Part shown: in pieces, positions 52,416 to 61,460 of the stretch
How positions within the stretch are numbered: the first letter of the stretch is position 1
How the letters are laid out: each line of letters starts with the position of its first letter
NCBI RefSeq assembly: GCF_000017545.1
Contig: NC_009718.1
Coordinates: forward strand, 558,001-622,000
DNA length: 64,000 nt
Direction: 5' to 3'
From: Fervidobacterium nodosum Rt17-B1
GTDB taxonomy: Bacteria > Thermotogota > Thermotogae > Thermotogales > Fervidobacteriaceae
Made by a program: the position numbers and the translations under genes
The notes under the pieces: model-generated
The model's database searches: none
What the model was told of the DNA's origin: nothing
What the model saw: the letters and a program-made list of their open reading frames with translations, nothing else

Positions 52416-53738
52416 TTAGTATGTCAGCGCCTTGTATGCATCGACAAGTCCGTATCCAACGTATTTGTTCCAACCAGAGGTGTTGTATGTATATCCAGGA
52501 ATCTTGTACGCTGTCTTTATAAGTCTTGACCTAATTGCTTCTGGTGTTGTGTAACCTTTTGCGTAAAGCATCGCTGCTAATGCTGAAACATGTGGTGTTG
52601 CCATCGATGTACCTTGCAAGAACATGTATGTATTGCCATATGTTGGTGTCCATGTTGTGCTAAGAACACCGTCTGCGTATCCATCGCCGTTTTGGTCAAC
52701 GCTCGTATCTCCACCAGGTGCTACAACATCAAGATAGTGTGTTACATATGTTCCCTTGTATGGGTCATAGTACCTTGTATAGTTGTAATTTGAGTAAGGT
52801 GCTCTCTTGTTATCATATCTTGTTGCGCCAACTGCAATTGTTTCAACGTATGCTGCTGGATATGAAAGTGATGAACGATTTTCATTACCAGCCGCACAAA
52901 CTAGCGTTACATTCTTGCTGTATGCGTATTTAACCGCATCCATAAGTACTTGTGCTCCACTTCCACCAAGACTCATACTCACTATCTTTGCTCCGTTATC
53001 AACAGCCCACCTTATACCTGCGGCAACATTATCAAGTGTTCCAGAACCATCCGCACCAAGTACCCTTATCGGCATTATCTTTATTCCATATCCACCCCAG
53101 TTAACACCAGCAACACCAAGGCTGTTGTTTGTAACCGCTGCTATTGTACCTATACAGTGCGTACCGTGGCTAACATCTTGAGCAGGATCCGTTGGATTGT
53201 TATCTCCATCAACAAAGTCCTTACCTGTTACAAATATCCCCTGCAAATCTGGATGTGTAAAGCTTACACCAGTATCAATAACAGCAACAACCACATTCGC
53301 CGACTTCATTACATCCCAAGCCTGTGGCATCTTTATATTATTGTAATGCCACTGATATTTGTAATACGTATCATTTGGAGTAGCAAGCGCTCTGTAAATA
53401 TAGTTCTTGTCAACTGACTTCACACCTGCAACTGTGGAGAGCAACTCTGGATTTTCTGTTCTTACCGTTACTATAGCAACGTCTTCAAATTCGTATGTTC
53501 TAACTACCTCAACATCTTTCAAACCGCTAAGAGCCCTGATAGCTGTTTCAGAGTTTTCAATCTGTACAACATACTCACCTGGTACAAAATCTTCTTCCGT
53601 TCCAGAAACACCGAGCTTGTCCGAAACACCGAACTTGTCCCTTGGCTCAAAGTTCCTTGGTTCAAAACTGTTTGTACAGCTGTACACAAAAAGAACTACC
53701 AGCAATACTGACAGTGCAACAACTAAATACTTCTTCAC
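52416..53738 (-). CDS. Subtilisin-like (S8) protease lipoprotein
   Basis: A lipoprotein signal ends in VYSC (Cys near residue 21). A linker with short repeats (FEPR twice, then FGVS/LGVS) follows. An I9-type propeptide spans about 48-115 (GEYVVQIENSETAIRAL). The catalytic domain has Asp in VVAVIDTGVSFTHPD, His in SHGTHCIGTIAA and Ser in GTSMATPHVSALAAML, plus the oxyanion-hole Asn in CAAGNENRSS. It is of the fervidolysin/islandisin type but shorter (440 residues) and without a long C-terminal domain. It should be tethered outside the cell and degrade proteins for nutrition. Start is GTG behind GGGGGT. Confidence 0.95.
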   Translation of the reverse strand: MKKYLVVALSVLLVVLFVYSCTNSFEPRNFEPRDKFGVSDKLGVSGTEEDFVPGEYVVQIENSETAIRALSGLKDVEVVRTYEFEDVAIVTVRTENPELLSTVAGVKSVDKNYIYRALATPNDTYYKYQWHYNNIKMPQAWDVMKSANVVVAVIDTGVSFTHPDLQGIFVTGKDFVDGDNNPTDPAQDVSHGTHCIGTIAAVTNNSLGVAGVNWGGYGIKIMPIRVLGADGSGTLDNVAAGIRWAVDNGAKIVSMSLGGSGAQVLMDAVKYAYSKNVTLVCAAGNENRSSLSYPAAYVETIAVGATRYDNKRAPYSNYNYTRYYDPYKGTYVTHYLDVVAPGGDTSVDQNGDGYADGVLSTTWTPTYGNTYMFLQGTSMATPHVSALAAMLYAKGYTTPEAIRSRLIKTAYKIPGYTYNTSGWNKYVGYGLVDAYKALTY

Positions 53739-53876
53739 CCTAAATACCCCCTTTGGAAAAGATGGATGATGTGAATATTTTATTGTAAATTAAAGTTAAA
53801 AATCAACATACAAATGTTAATTTATCAATAATTTTCAATTTATTTTTTTATTAAAAATCTCAAAAATTGTATACAT

Positions 53877-53905
53877 TTGAAAATAAAGTGTTTTTGTGGT
53901 AAAAT
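53877..53905 (+). promoter_or_regulatory. Promoter of the AbiEii-like remnant
   Basis: TTGAAA (53877-53882) and TAAAAT (53900-53905) are 17 bases apart, and AGAAGGTGAG with ATG at 53925 follows. The start signals survive although the gene is broken. Confidence 0.6.
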
Positions 53906-53924
53906 ACTAGAAGAAGGTGAGAAT

Positions 53925-54255
53925 ATGAACTTTTCCTGGGACTACTGCGAAGGAACTGAAACGATAATTAGAAAAGTGACGAAGACATTGCCTGCATGAA
54001 AATGGCTGCCATAATTCAAAGAGGATTAAAAAAAAAGACTTCTTTGACTTGTGGTTTTTGATTAACATATACAAGTGGAGCATCAATGATTTAATTTCTA
54101 TGTTCGAACAAAAATTCAAAGAATACAACCCATCAATATTTTTAAAAGCCCTTGTTTACTTTGAAGATGCTGAAAAAAACACGGATTTCAAAGAAGTAGG
54201 ACAAAAATGGCCACAGATAAAAAAATTTTTTGAATCATTTATCAAATCTTTTTAA
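53925..54255 (+). pseudogene. Broken AbiEii-like nucleotidyltransferase remnant
   Basis: A ribosome site and ATG at 53925 open a frame that stops after 24 residues. Other frames then carry DEDIACMKMAAIIQRGLKKK (from 53978), and after a run of nine A (54028-54036) KDFFDLWFLINIYKWSINDL to a stop at 54255. The D-I-A-x-M-K-x-x-A-I and K-D-F-x-D-L pattern is the C-terminal part of AbiEii/DUF1814 nucleotidyltransferases, the toxin side of abortive-infection pairs. The N-terminal catalytic part is absent. The 3' end overlaps the convergent kinase gene by 14 bases. Confidence 0.6.
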
Positions 54256-55792
54256 TTTTTCTTGATATCGAATCGAGCTCTCTGTACAAATCCCCCAGTG
54301 CATCCCATATTCTAAGATAAACCTTTCTATAATACTCCATATACACCTCATGCTCATCTATATCAGGATGGAATTCTTTCTGGATATGCACCATATTTTT
54401 AACTGATTCCTCGACAGAATTGTACATCCCAAGCCCTATAAAAGCCGCAATCGCTGCGCCTAAAGCGGAAGTTTCATTAGTCTGCACTTTGTACGTAGGC
54501 ACTCCGAACATATTAGCCGTTATTTGCGATATCTCATCGCTCGTCGCTCCACCACCTGAAAGCCCTATCTTCTTAACCTTCACCTTTGTCTTCTTCTCTA
54601 TACTCTTAACCCCTTCTATCAAAGCGTAATTTATACCTTCGATTATCGCTCTGTATATATGTATCCTCGTGTGCTTATCGGAAAAACCAATTATCGCTCC
54701 CCTCGAGAAAGGCTTATCAAGTCCTGCTGTCCAAGTCGGTTGTAACATAAGCCCTTCACTACCAGCTGGAATGTTTTTAAGCCTTTGATTGAGCAACTTC
54801 TCGGCGGTTGTACCCAACATCTCAGCTTCCCTAACTTCATGGTGCGCGAATTCTTTTTTGAACCATGAAATTAACCAATATCCTCTGAAAACTTCTATTT
54901 CAGGATTGTACTTCCCTGGTACAACCGATGGATAAGAAGGCATAAACGGCAACGGCTCTATATATTTATCCGTCGTTGTTTGGATCGTAGCCGTCGTACC
55001 TAAACTGATGCTCGCAACCTCTGGTGAAAAACAACCAACGGCTAAAGTTTCACACTGCTTATCCGCCCCAGCCGCTATCACAGGCAACCCTTTCTTCAAA
55101 CCAGTCTCCTTAGATGCCTGCTCATTCACATACCCAAGCAATTTAGTTGGCTCAACCAAATTCGGGAGCATATTCTTTTCAATTCCAAACAAACGCCATC
55201 TGTAGTGTTTGGGATTAGAAATCCAATCTTTTCTTTTGTAATCGAAAGGTATATACCCCACCTGCGACGCTTTGGAATCCACAAACTTACCTGTGAGTTT
55301 GTAAGTCAAATACCCAGAAAGCAAAAGGTACTTATGCACCCTTTTCCAAATTTCCGGTTCATATATCCTCATATAATTTGCCTTACTTCTTCTCCAAGCC
55401 ATATGTGCAGTTGGTTTCTTGCCAATCAAAGAGAACGCCAAATTCTCCCAAAACGTTAATTTCGGCTTTCCCTTTGCCTCGCGCTCATCGAGCCATATGA
55501 AAGCATTCCTCAAAGGCTCCCCTCTTTCATCCACGACAACAACTGTGGCTCGTTGCGTTGTAAGTGTTACACCTTGAATCGAATCAAAAATAACCGGATA
55601 ATCCTTTGCCAACTTATTAGTGGCACTACACAGCGCATTCCAAAAAACATTTGGATTTTGCTCCGCCCATCCCACATCGAGTGAATAATACGGTTCAAAT
55701 TCAACTTTCTCCTTTGCCAACATCTCCCCTTCGTGCGAAAACACAATGGCCCTCAAACTCTGAGTACCACAATCAATTGCCAAAACATTCAA
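54242..55792 (-). CDS. FGGY-family carbohydrate kinase
   Basis: The 516-residue protein has the FGGY plan: an N-terminal VLAIDCGTQSLRAIVF ATP/sugar domain, GVTLTTQRATVVVVDE, AFIWLDEREAKG, and a C-terminal GLSGGGATSDEISQITANMFGVP with TSALGAAIAAFIGLG. FGGY kinases phosphorylate pentoses, hexoses, polyols or similar. The group cannot be narrowed to xylulose, ribulose or glycerol by eye. Start is TTG behind AAGGGGTGA. It stands alone, between a broken toxin-like gene and an insertion sequence. Confidence 0.87.
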   Translation of the reverse strand: MNVLAIDCGTQSLRAIVFSHEGEMLAKEKVEFEPYYSLDVGWAEQNPNVFWNALCSATNKLAKDYPVIFDSIQGVTLTTQRATVVVVDERGEPLRNAFIWLDEREAKGKPKLTFWENLAFSLIGKKPTAHMAWRRSKANYMRIYEPEIWKRVHKYLLLSGYLTYKLTGKFVDSKASQVGYIPFDYKRKDWISNPKHYRWRLFGIEKNMLPNLVEPTKLLGYVNEQASKETGLKKGLPVIAAGADKQCETLAVGCFSPEVASISLGTTATIQTTTDKYIEPLPFMPSYPSVVPGKYNPEIEVFRGYWLISWFKKEFAHHEVREAEMLGTTAEKLLNQRLKNIPAGSEGLMLQPTWTAGLDKPFSRGAIIGFSDKHTRIHIYRAIIEGINYALIEGVKSIEKKTKVKVKKIGLSGGGATSDEISQITANMFGVPTYKVQTNETSALGAAIAAFIGLGMYNSVEESVKNMVHIQKEFHPDIDEHEVYMEYYRKVYLRIWDALGDLYRELDSISRKIKKI

Positions 55793-55874
55793 CTCAACTC
55801 ACCCCTTATCACTCATGATTTTGTTAACCAAAGGTATTGATAAATTTCAAAAATCATATTATCTTCTTAAATAG

Positions 55875-56870
55875 GGGACACCCCCCAATATACTCTCAAT
55901 AAGGAGGTATCCCGACATGACTAATATCCAACTCAAATGCCCTCATTGCGGCTCTTCTAACTTCATCAAAAATGGTCATGATAAATTCAAAAACCAAATC
56001 TTCTTTTGCAAAGACTGCAAGCGTTACTTTAAACTTTCTTTCACCAAAAAACACAAACTTTTCTCTTTCCCTTACCCTCGTTGTGTTCATTGTAACCATG
56101 TCATGGAAATTTACAAAATCCGCCGTTATTTCGTTCGTTTCAGATGCAGAAAGTGCAACTTCAAAACTTCTGTTCCACTTTCTCTTCCTCAGCCTGTGCC
56201 TTTCAACTTTCATCCTTTCAAATTCTTCCGTTTCCCTATCTATATCATTCTCAAAGCTTTCATCTTGTACTTCAAATACAACCTTTCTCTTCGTGCTATT
56301 AAAGCTTGCTTGAATATCAATGTCTCTCATGTCGCTATTTACAAATGGATTATCAAGTTATCTTCTGTTATTTCGCTTTTTGAGTTTGAGAATGTATTTA
56401 AAGTTCACGGTGATGAAACAGTTATTGTATTTCGAGACAAAAAGTACTATGTGTGGCTATTAGTTGAGCATGGTACGAATTTAATAGTAGCTTGGCATGT
56501 ATCAAGATATCGTGATATGTCACAAGTTAAGATATTGTTAGATAAATACTTTAGTCAAAGAAAACAAAACACACAAATAGAGTTAATAACCGATGGACTA
56601 AAAGCGTACGAGATAGCAGTGAAACTAAATTTTGATAATGTTGAGCACAGAGAAGTAAGACTAGGTAAAAACAACGAATGTGAATCGAAATTTTCGTTAT
56701 TTAAGATGTTTGTTAGAGCGAAAAGGAGCTTCAAGAAATTTAGCAACATACGGTACTATGTAAATGGTTTTTGTGTAGTAAGGAACCTATGCAAGTTATA
56801 TGAGAACGAAAATGAGATGATTACAGCTTTAGCTTCCATCATCACTACTAGTTAACAACTTCTCACTCAT
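55875..56870 (+). mobile_element. Insertion sequence with IS6-like DDE transposase
   Basis: The element includes the transposase gene and a short left end containing GGGGACACCCCCC. The right end is near ACTAGTTAACA, judged from where similarity to the decayed copy at 1740-2300 stops. I could not see matching terminal inverted repeats, so limits are approximate. Confidence 0.65.
55917..56855 (+). CDS. IS6-like DDE transposase with N-terminal zinc ribbons
   Basis: The first ~80 residues contain three paired-Cys motifs (CPHCGS, CKDCKR, CVHCNH) and a fourth CRKC, suggesting two zinc ribbons. A helix-turn-helix-like part (LSLRAIKACLNINVSHVAIYKWI) follows. The DDE catalytic residues lie in VHGDETVIV, ELITDGLKAY and NECESKFSLFKMF, in IS6-type arrangement. 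The gene is intact at 312 residues. AAGGAGGTAT precedes the ATG. A decayed relative of the same element sits at 1740-2300, so the element has been active in this genome. Confidence 0.87.
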   Translation: MTNIQLKCPHCGSSNFIKNGHDKFKNQIFFCKDCKRYFKLSFTKKHKLFSFPYPRCVHCNHVMEIYKIRRYFVRFRCRKCNFKTSVPLSLPQPVPFNFHPFKFFRFPIYIILKAFILYFKYNLSLRAIKACLNINVSHVAIYKWIIKLSSVISLFEFENVFKVHGDETVIVFRDKKYYVWLLVEHGTNLIVAWHVSRYRDMSQVKILLDKYFSQRKQNTQIELITDGLKAYEIAVKLNFDNVEHREVRLGKNNECESKFSLFKMFVRAKRSFKKFSNIRYYVNGFCVVRNLCKLYENENEMITALASIITTS

Positions 56871-56911
56871 AAATACATACTTTATTAAAATTTTATCACA
56901 TTATATTATCC

Positions 56912-56940
56912 TTCAAAAACCTTCCATAAAATGATATAAT
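56912..56940 (+). promoter_or_regulatory. Promoter of the S41-like gene, with a U-poor leader
   Basis: TTCAAA (56912-56917) and TATAAT (56935-56940) are 17 bases apart. The leader from about 56946 to the ribosome site is almost only A and C with some G, so it should be unstructured. Confidence 0.65.
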
Positions 56941-57015
56941 CAATCTGAAACAGATAACAACCAAAAAAACAAAAGCAAAAAGCAAAAAACAAAAACAAAG
57001 AAGGGGGAAGCAACA

Positions 57016-58419
57016 TTGCGCATAGGGGCTAAACTCATCTTCATTTTCATCATCTCTGGTCTTGTAACGACATTCGTTCTCTCATGGATTATCGAGCTGT
57101 ACAAGTACCAAAAACGCCTTGTACCCGTTGAAAACGTCATCGAAAACACAGCGTATTTGGAAAGAATACTAACTGAAATATACCCAGAAAAACTTCCTAA
57201 AGAAAAAATGCAACAAATCCAAACACTTATCAACAACCTAAAGCACGAAAAAACCAAAAAAGTACTTCCAATAAAGGCTTTTTCACTAATTCAGCCAATC
57301 CTCTCAGCTGTTAACGACCAAAACCTAAGGTTCTTGGTGCCATCAGAACCTGTCTACAGCGTTCTTCCATTCAGAGTACAAATCATCGATAAAAACGCAA
57401 TAGTCACATCAACAGCGACAGACAAAATCCCTGCAGGCGCCAAAATACTATCGGTAAACAAAATTCCAATAGAAAATCTAATAGACCAACTCCTTCCTTA
57501 CACCTCAGGAGAAAATTACGAACTTAGAGAACAACAACTTTCTCAACTAATCTGGCTCTCACCAGAACTGCTTTGGAAAAAACAAAGATTCGTATGGATA
57601 TTCTACAACCAAGAAGAATATGAAGTGCAATACACATTTGAAAACCAACAACAAACCGAAAAAGTAAAAACGGTAACACTCTTCAGCTATCCAACCTTAA
57701 GCGCAAAGTACCAATCAATCGGTTCAGAGCCACCGTACACCTTTGAACACATAGACGATGTGGGGATTATAAAGATTCGCACATTCTCACTCTCAGGTAC
57801 ATCTTACAACAGATTTCGCGAATTCCTTGACAACACAATAATATACAACAAAGACTTGAAAAAAATCATCATCGACATCCGAAACTCCCAAGCCCAGGAC
57901 TTCAACATCTTCAAGGAGATCTACGAACATCTCATACAAAGCAACATAAAGTTTACACGCAATATATCATTAATTAACACAGCGTACATCTTAAAGACAC
58001 TTGAAAAATACGGCATAGAATTCACACAATCCACAGGAGAAATCCTAAACCAAACATTCTCACATGAATTCAAACCAAGAGAGCCAAACATAAAAGCAGA
58101 AGTTTGGCTTCTATTTGACAAATATACAAACAACGCAGCGCTTGATTTCGCTTACACATTCAAAAAACTCAACCCAGGCAGAACAATAGGCGAACCAACA
58201 TTAACAAAAATCAACCACACAACGGACATAACGTACCAATATTTAGATAGCATAAGGCTGGCCTTAACTTTTCCAACATCAAAAATAAACGAACCAGACG
58301 GCGACAAACCACTAGAGCCAGACCACACCATCCAAATCACAACACAAGCCAGGATAAATTACCTAAATGGAGAAAAAGATGAAGTAATGCAAAAAGCATT
58401 GGAAATAGTTCGAAAATAA
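57016..58419 (+). CDS. S41-peptidase-like membrane-anchored protein lacking the catalytic Ser
   Basis: One N-terminal helix (KLIFIFIISGLVTTFVLSWII) anchors it. A PDZ-like part follows (KIPAGAKILSVNKIPIENLI), then the S41 tail-protease fold: DDVGIIKIRTFS, KKIIIDIRNSQ, VWLLFDKYTNNAALDFAYTF and GRTIGEPT. In active S41 enzymes the strand after the Leu-rich segment reads with S-S-A-E or S-A-S-E; here it is TNNAALDF, so the nucleophile is replaced by Asn and the downstream Lys motif is not evident. It may bind rather than cleave peptides. Start is TTG, five bases after AAGGGGGAAG. RNase H follows on the same strand. Confidence 0.72.
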   Translation: MRIGAKLIFIFIISGLVTTFVLSWIIELYKYQKRLVPVENVIENTAYLERILTEIYPEKLPKEKMQQIQTLINNLKHEKTKKVLPIKAFSLIQPILSAVNDQNLRFLVPSEPVYSVLPFRVQIIDKNAIVTSTATDKIPAGAKILSVNKIPIENLIDQLLPYTSGENYELREQQLSQLIWLSPELLWKKQRFVWIFYNQEEYEVQYTFENQQQTEKVKTVTLFSYPTLSAKYQSIGSEPPYTFEHIDDVGIIKIRTFSLSGTSYNRFREFLDNTIIYNKDLKKIIIDIRNSQAQDFNIFKEIYEHLIQSNIKFTRNISLINTAYILKTLEKYGIEFTQSTGEILNQTFSHEFKPREPNIKAEVWLLFDKYTNNAALDFAYTFKKLNPGRTIGEPTLTKINHTTDITYQYLDSIRLALTFPTSKINEPDGDKPLEPDHTIQITTQARINYLNGEKDEVMQKALEIVRK

Positions 58420-58441
58420 CAGAAAAGAAAGGGGATTGGGT

Positions 58442-58900
58442 ATGAAAATCTACGTCGATGGTTCTTACAACGAATCATTAAATTTAGCAGGTTATGCATT
58501 TGCTGTTGTTGAAAATGAAGAAATAAAATTTGCACAAAAAGAAGCAATGATATTAAGAAATGGCAATTCCGTAACAGCCGAGCTAATTGGAGTAATAAAA
58601 GCACTAGAATACTGCCAAAATCAGGGTATACAAGAAGTCACAATTATACACGATTACAATGAAATACCAATGTTCGCATTTTCGTATAGAAAGACTAAAA
58701 ACCCGAGTATAAACTCATACGTGAGAAAATTAAGAGAAATGCGTGAAACAATAAAAGTAAGCTTTCTAAAAGTCAAAGCCCATACAGATGACAGATTCAA
58801 CAATTACGTTGATGAACTATCTAGAAAAAGTATAGAAGAATTTTTAGAAAGATTGCTAAAAAATAAAAACAATAGTAAACACTCTTTAGAAAATCGATAA
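58442..58900 (+). CDS. rnhA: Ribonuclease H (RNase H1-type)
   Basis: The ~152-residue protein has the four acidic residues of RNase H1: IYVDGSYNES (Asp near residue 6), VTAELIGVIKAL (Glu), IIHDYNEI (Asp) and FNNYVDELSRKS (Asp), with KVKAHTDD before the last. It cleaves RNA in RNA-DNA hybrids. ATG 58442 is preferred over an in-frame TTG six bases upstream, because AAAGGGGAT precedes it. It follows the S41-like gene by 22 bases and is probably co-transcribed with it. Confidence 0.85.
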   Translation: MKIYVDGSYNESLNLAGYAFAVVENEEIKFAQKEAMILRNGNSVTAELIGVIKALEYCQNQGIQEVTIIHDYNEIPMFAFSYRKTKNPSINSYVRKLREMRETIKVSFLKVKAHTDDRFNNYVDELSRKSIEEFLERLLKNKNNSKHSLENR

Positions 58901-58967
58901 AAAAACAAAGACACTCCACTCAAAAATTAACTCTGTATTGCCACAATGTATAAATTTGAATAATAAT

Positions 58968-59001
58968 TTGACTTGAAAAATTTTTTGATTATAATTATAA
59001 T
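58968..59001 (+). promoter_or_regulatory. Overlapping promoters of manC
   Basis: TTGACT (58968-58973) pairs with TATAAT at 58990-58995 and TTGAAA (58974-58979) with TATAAT at 58996-59001, each with 16-base spacing. Two start points six bases apart are possible. Confidence 0.7.
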
Positions 59002-59043
59002 AAATTACGCAATCGAAATATCAAAAAATCTGGAGGAAAACAT

Positions 59044-60015
59044 ATGAAAGCAATAATCCTAGCAGGTGGAAGTGGCGAGAGATTCTGGCCACTATCGACT
59101 AAAGAAACTCCAAAACAATTTTTGAAACTTTTCTCTGACAAAACTCTTCTCAGAGAAACTTTCGAAAGACTTTCATTCAAATTAAAACCAGAAGACATTT
59201 TCATAGTCACAAATAAAATTTATACCGAACTCACTCACCAAGAAATTCCTGAAATTCCAAAAAAAAACATTCTCTCTGAGCCACTCAAGAAAAACACAGC
59301 ACCAGCATGTACATATGGGACATTGAAAATGGACCCAGAAGAAATAATTTTAGTTGTTCCATCAGACCATTACATCCCAGAAATTGAAAAATTCTGGCAA
59401 ATTGTTGAAACTGCCGAGCAATTTTTGAAGAGAAATGATGGTATAATAACCTTTGGAATAAAACCAACTCGAATTGAGACAGGCTATGGTTACATAGAAT
59501 CAGGTGAACAAATTGAACAAAACATATCCATAGCCAAAAAATTCCACGAAAAACCAAATTACGAAACAGCGCAGTTTTACATAAACCAAGGCAATTACTT
59601 TTGGAATAGTGGAATGTTCATGTGGAAAGCAGAGTATTTCATCGAACAAATGAAAAAACACGCATTAGAAGTTATAGAACCATTCTTAAAAGAGAAAGAT
59701 ATAGAAAAAATTTACGAACAAGTACCATCGATAAGCATAGATTACGCACTCATGGAAAAAGCAGACAGAATATACACAATCAAATCCGAATTCATATGGT
59801 CAGATGTTGGGAATTTTAAATCACTGAAAGAATTAGGAGTAAGCAATTCAAAGAATTCAGCGACCATAGACTCACAAAACGCATTTGTACTTACAACCAA
59901 ACCAACGATAGTGATAGGGATAGATGATATAATAGTTGTTGAGAGTGAGAATGGGATATTAGTTTGCAAAGCTGAAGAAGTTGAGAAGATTAGGGAAGCG
60001 CTTAAGAAGATTTGA
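59044..60015 (+). CDS. manC: Mannose-1-phosphate guanylyltransferase
   Basis: The nucleotidyltransferase signature is at the start (MKAIILAGGSGERFWPLS, TPKQFLKLF). VVPSDHYI gives the metal Asp, FGIKPTRIETGYGYIE the sugar site, and FHEKPNYETA and NSGMFMWKAEYF the mannose-binding strands; SDVGNFKSLKEL follows. It makes GDP-mannose from mannose-1-phosphate and GTP, in the cytoplasm. The 323 residues carry no fused isomerase domain. GGAGG precedes the ATG. It opens the exopolysaccharide locus that runs to the window end. Confidence 0.92.
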   Translation: MKAIILAGGSGERFWPLSTKETPKQFLKLFSDKTLLRETFERLSFKLKPEDIFIVTNKIYTELTHQEIPEIPKKNILSEPLKKNTAPACTYGTLKMDPEEIILVVPSDHYIPEIEKFWQIVETAEQFLKRNDGIITFGIKPTRIETGYGYIESGEQIEQNISIAKKFHEKPNYETAQFYINQGNYFWNSGMFMWKAEYFIEQMKKHALEVIEPFLKEKDIEKIYEQVPSISIDYALMEKADRIYTIKSEFIWSDVGNFKSLKELGVSNSKNSATIDSQNAFVLTTKPTIVIGIDDIIVVESENGILVCKAEEVEKIREALKKI

Positions 60016-60108
60016 ATTTCTTTTAAGATAATTTACAAGTTTTCATTTTAAATTACTTTGAAATAGAAACTGTTATTGTTAATTTTAAATCCAGGAGTGA
60101 TATAAAAT

Positions 60109-61203
60109 ATGTTTACATATTTTTTTATCTTCTCGGTTTTGCTTTTTCTAACATTACTCCACTATGAGTTTGATTTTGATAAAAATTCGGAAAAGCTAAT
60201 AAAAACTGTTATTTTTGTTTTTCTATTACTTTTTATTGGACTAAGACATGAAGTTGGAGGTGATTGGGATACTTATTTATGGTGGTACAAAGATATAGCA
60301 GTAAATGGAATAGATTTTTCATTTAATTCAATTTGGCTATCAGATTTTGGATACAATTTTATAAATTGGTTCTCAAGCAAATTAGGTTTCGGGATTTATG
60401 GGGTAAATACATTCTGTGGCTTTATTTTTCTTTTAGGGCTTTTTAAATTTTTGGAATATTTGGAAAACGATAGAAGCTTCTATCTTGGATTGTTAATTTC
60501 TTATCCATATCTTATAATGGTTGTGGCAAATGGTTACACTCGACAATCAGTAGCATTGGGTTTTATTTTGCTTAGCTTAGTAAACTTGAATAATAATGGA
60601 AAATTGTGGAAGTCATTATTACTCCAAATTTTTGCTATGTTTTTTCATAAGACTTCAGTAATTGGTTTGTTTCTTTTCTTCTTTTATATAAAAAAATCTA
60701 AATATTTACTTTACCTTATTTTGCTTGCAATTTCTATCTTTGTGAGCCTTTTGCCACTCTTTTCCAGACTTTATACTTTCTACATTGAAAATCCCATGTT
60801 TTCAGAGGGAGGAATTTTAAGAGGAATTATGAATCTTATTCCAGCAACAATTTACATTATTTTTTACAAGAAATTTGAGGAACAACATTTTGAGGAACGA
60901 TATAAAGACAGTAAGTTATGGTTATGGATTTCCATTTTTGTCTTTATTTTATCTTCTATATCATTATTAAAATTTACTTTTGCAGATAGATTAGCTTTAT
61001 ACTTTTCTATTATTCAAGTTGTCTCATTTACCCGTCTTGAGAAATTATTAAGAGAAATAGAATTTAAAGGTTTATTATTTATAATTTTAATATTTGTTTA
61101 TTTACTTTCCTTGATAATCTGGCTAATGTTCGCAGTTCATGCCAAAGAATGGATACCGTATAAAAACATAATTTTGATTAAACTAGGATTCTTAGAATCA
61201 TAA
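60109..61203 (+). CDS. EpsG/Wzy-like polysaccharide polymerase
   Basis: The 364-residue protein has about ten helices and the EpsG-family markers: GLRHEVGGDWDTYLWWY between the second and third helices, and a later TRQSVALGFILLS. The family polymerises lipid-linked repeat units of exopolysaccharides at the outer membrane face. GGAGTGA precedes the ATG. It lies between manC and the glycosyltransferases. Confidence 0.83.
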   Translation: MFTYFFIFSVLLFLTLLHYEFDFDKNSEKLIKTVIFVFLLLFIGLRHEVGGDWDTYLWWYKDIAVNGIDFSFNSIWLSDFGYNFINWFSSKLGFGIYGVNTFCGFIFLLGLFKFLEYLENDRSFYLGLLISYPYLIMVVANGYTRQSVALGFILLSLVNLNNNGKLWKSLLLQIFAMFFHKTSVIGLFLFFFYIKKSKYLLYLILLAISIFVSLLPLFSRLYTFYIENPMFSEGGILRGIMNLIPATIYIIFYKKFEEQHFEERYKDSKLWLWISIFVFILSSISLLKFTFADRLALYFSIIQVVSFTRLEKLLREIEFKGLLFIILIFVYLLSLIIWLMFAVHAKEWIPYKNIILIKLGFLES

Positions 61204-61334
61204 ATATTAATTTATTTTATAAGTTAACATATGATTTTAACTTACCATATATAATCAACCCATTCGAAATTTCTCTGAAAATCGAAATGAAGTAAATATA
61301 GAGTTATAAAAATCATTTTTAATTTAAGCTTAAT

Positions 61335-61446
61335 CAACAATATGATTAGATGATATAATAGTTGTTCAAAGTAAAAATGGAGTATTAATTTACATGAAAA
61401 AATATTGAAAATATTGAAAAGATTAGGGAAGTAGCTAAAAAAATGA
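61335..61446 (+). pseudogene. Decayed 3' fragment of a second manC
   Basis: Bases from about 61335 parallel the last ~95 bases of manC: GATGATATAATAGTTGTT is identical, followed by AGTAAAAATGG for AGTGAGAATGG and AGATTAGGGAAG near the end. The copy has stops and indels (residues DDIIVVQSKNGVLIY, then broken). The right end merges with the start region of the next glycosyltransferase. It is the trace of a duplicated or replaced manC inside this locus. Confidence 0.75.
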
Positions 61447-61460
61447 GAGGAGTGAATTGA

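Noticed and set aside
55896-56330. 144-residue minus-strand frame over the transposase
   Set aside because: It is antisense to the intact transposase, with an Arg/Glu-rich pattern expected from the reverse of Phe/Lys-rich coding.
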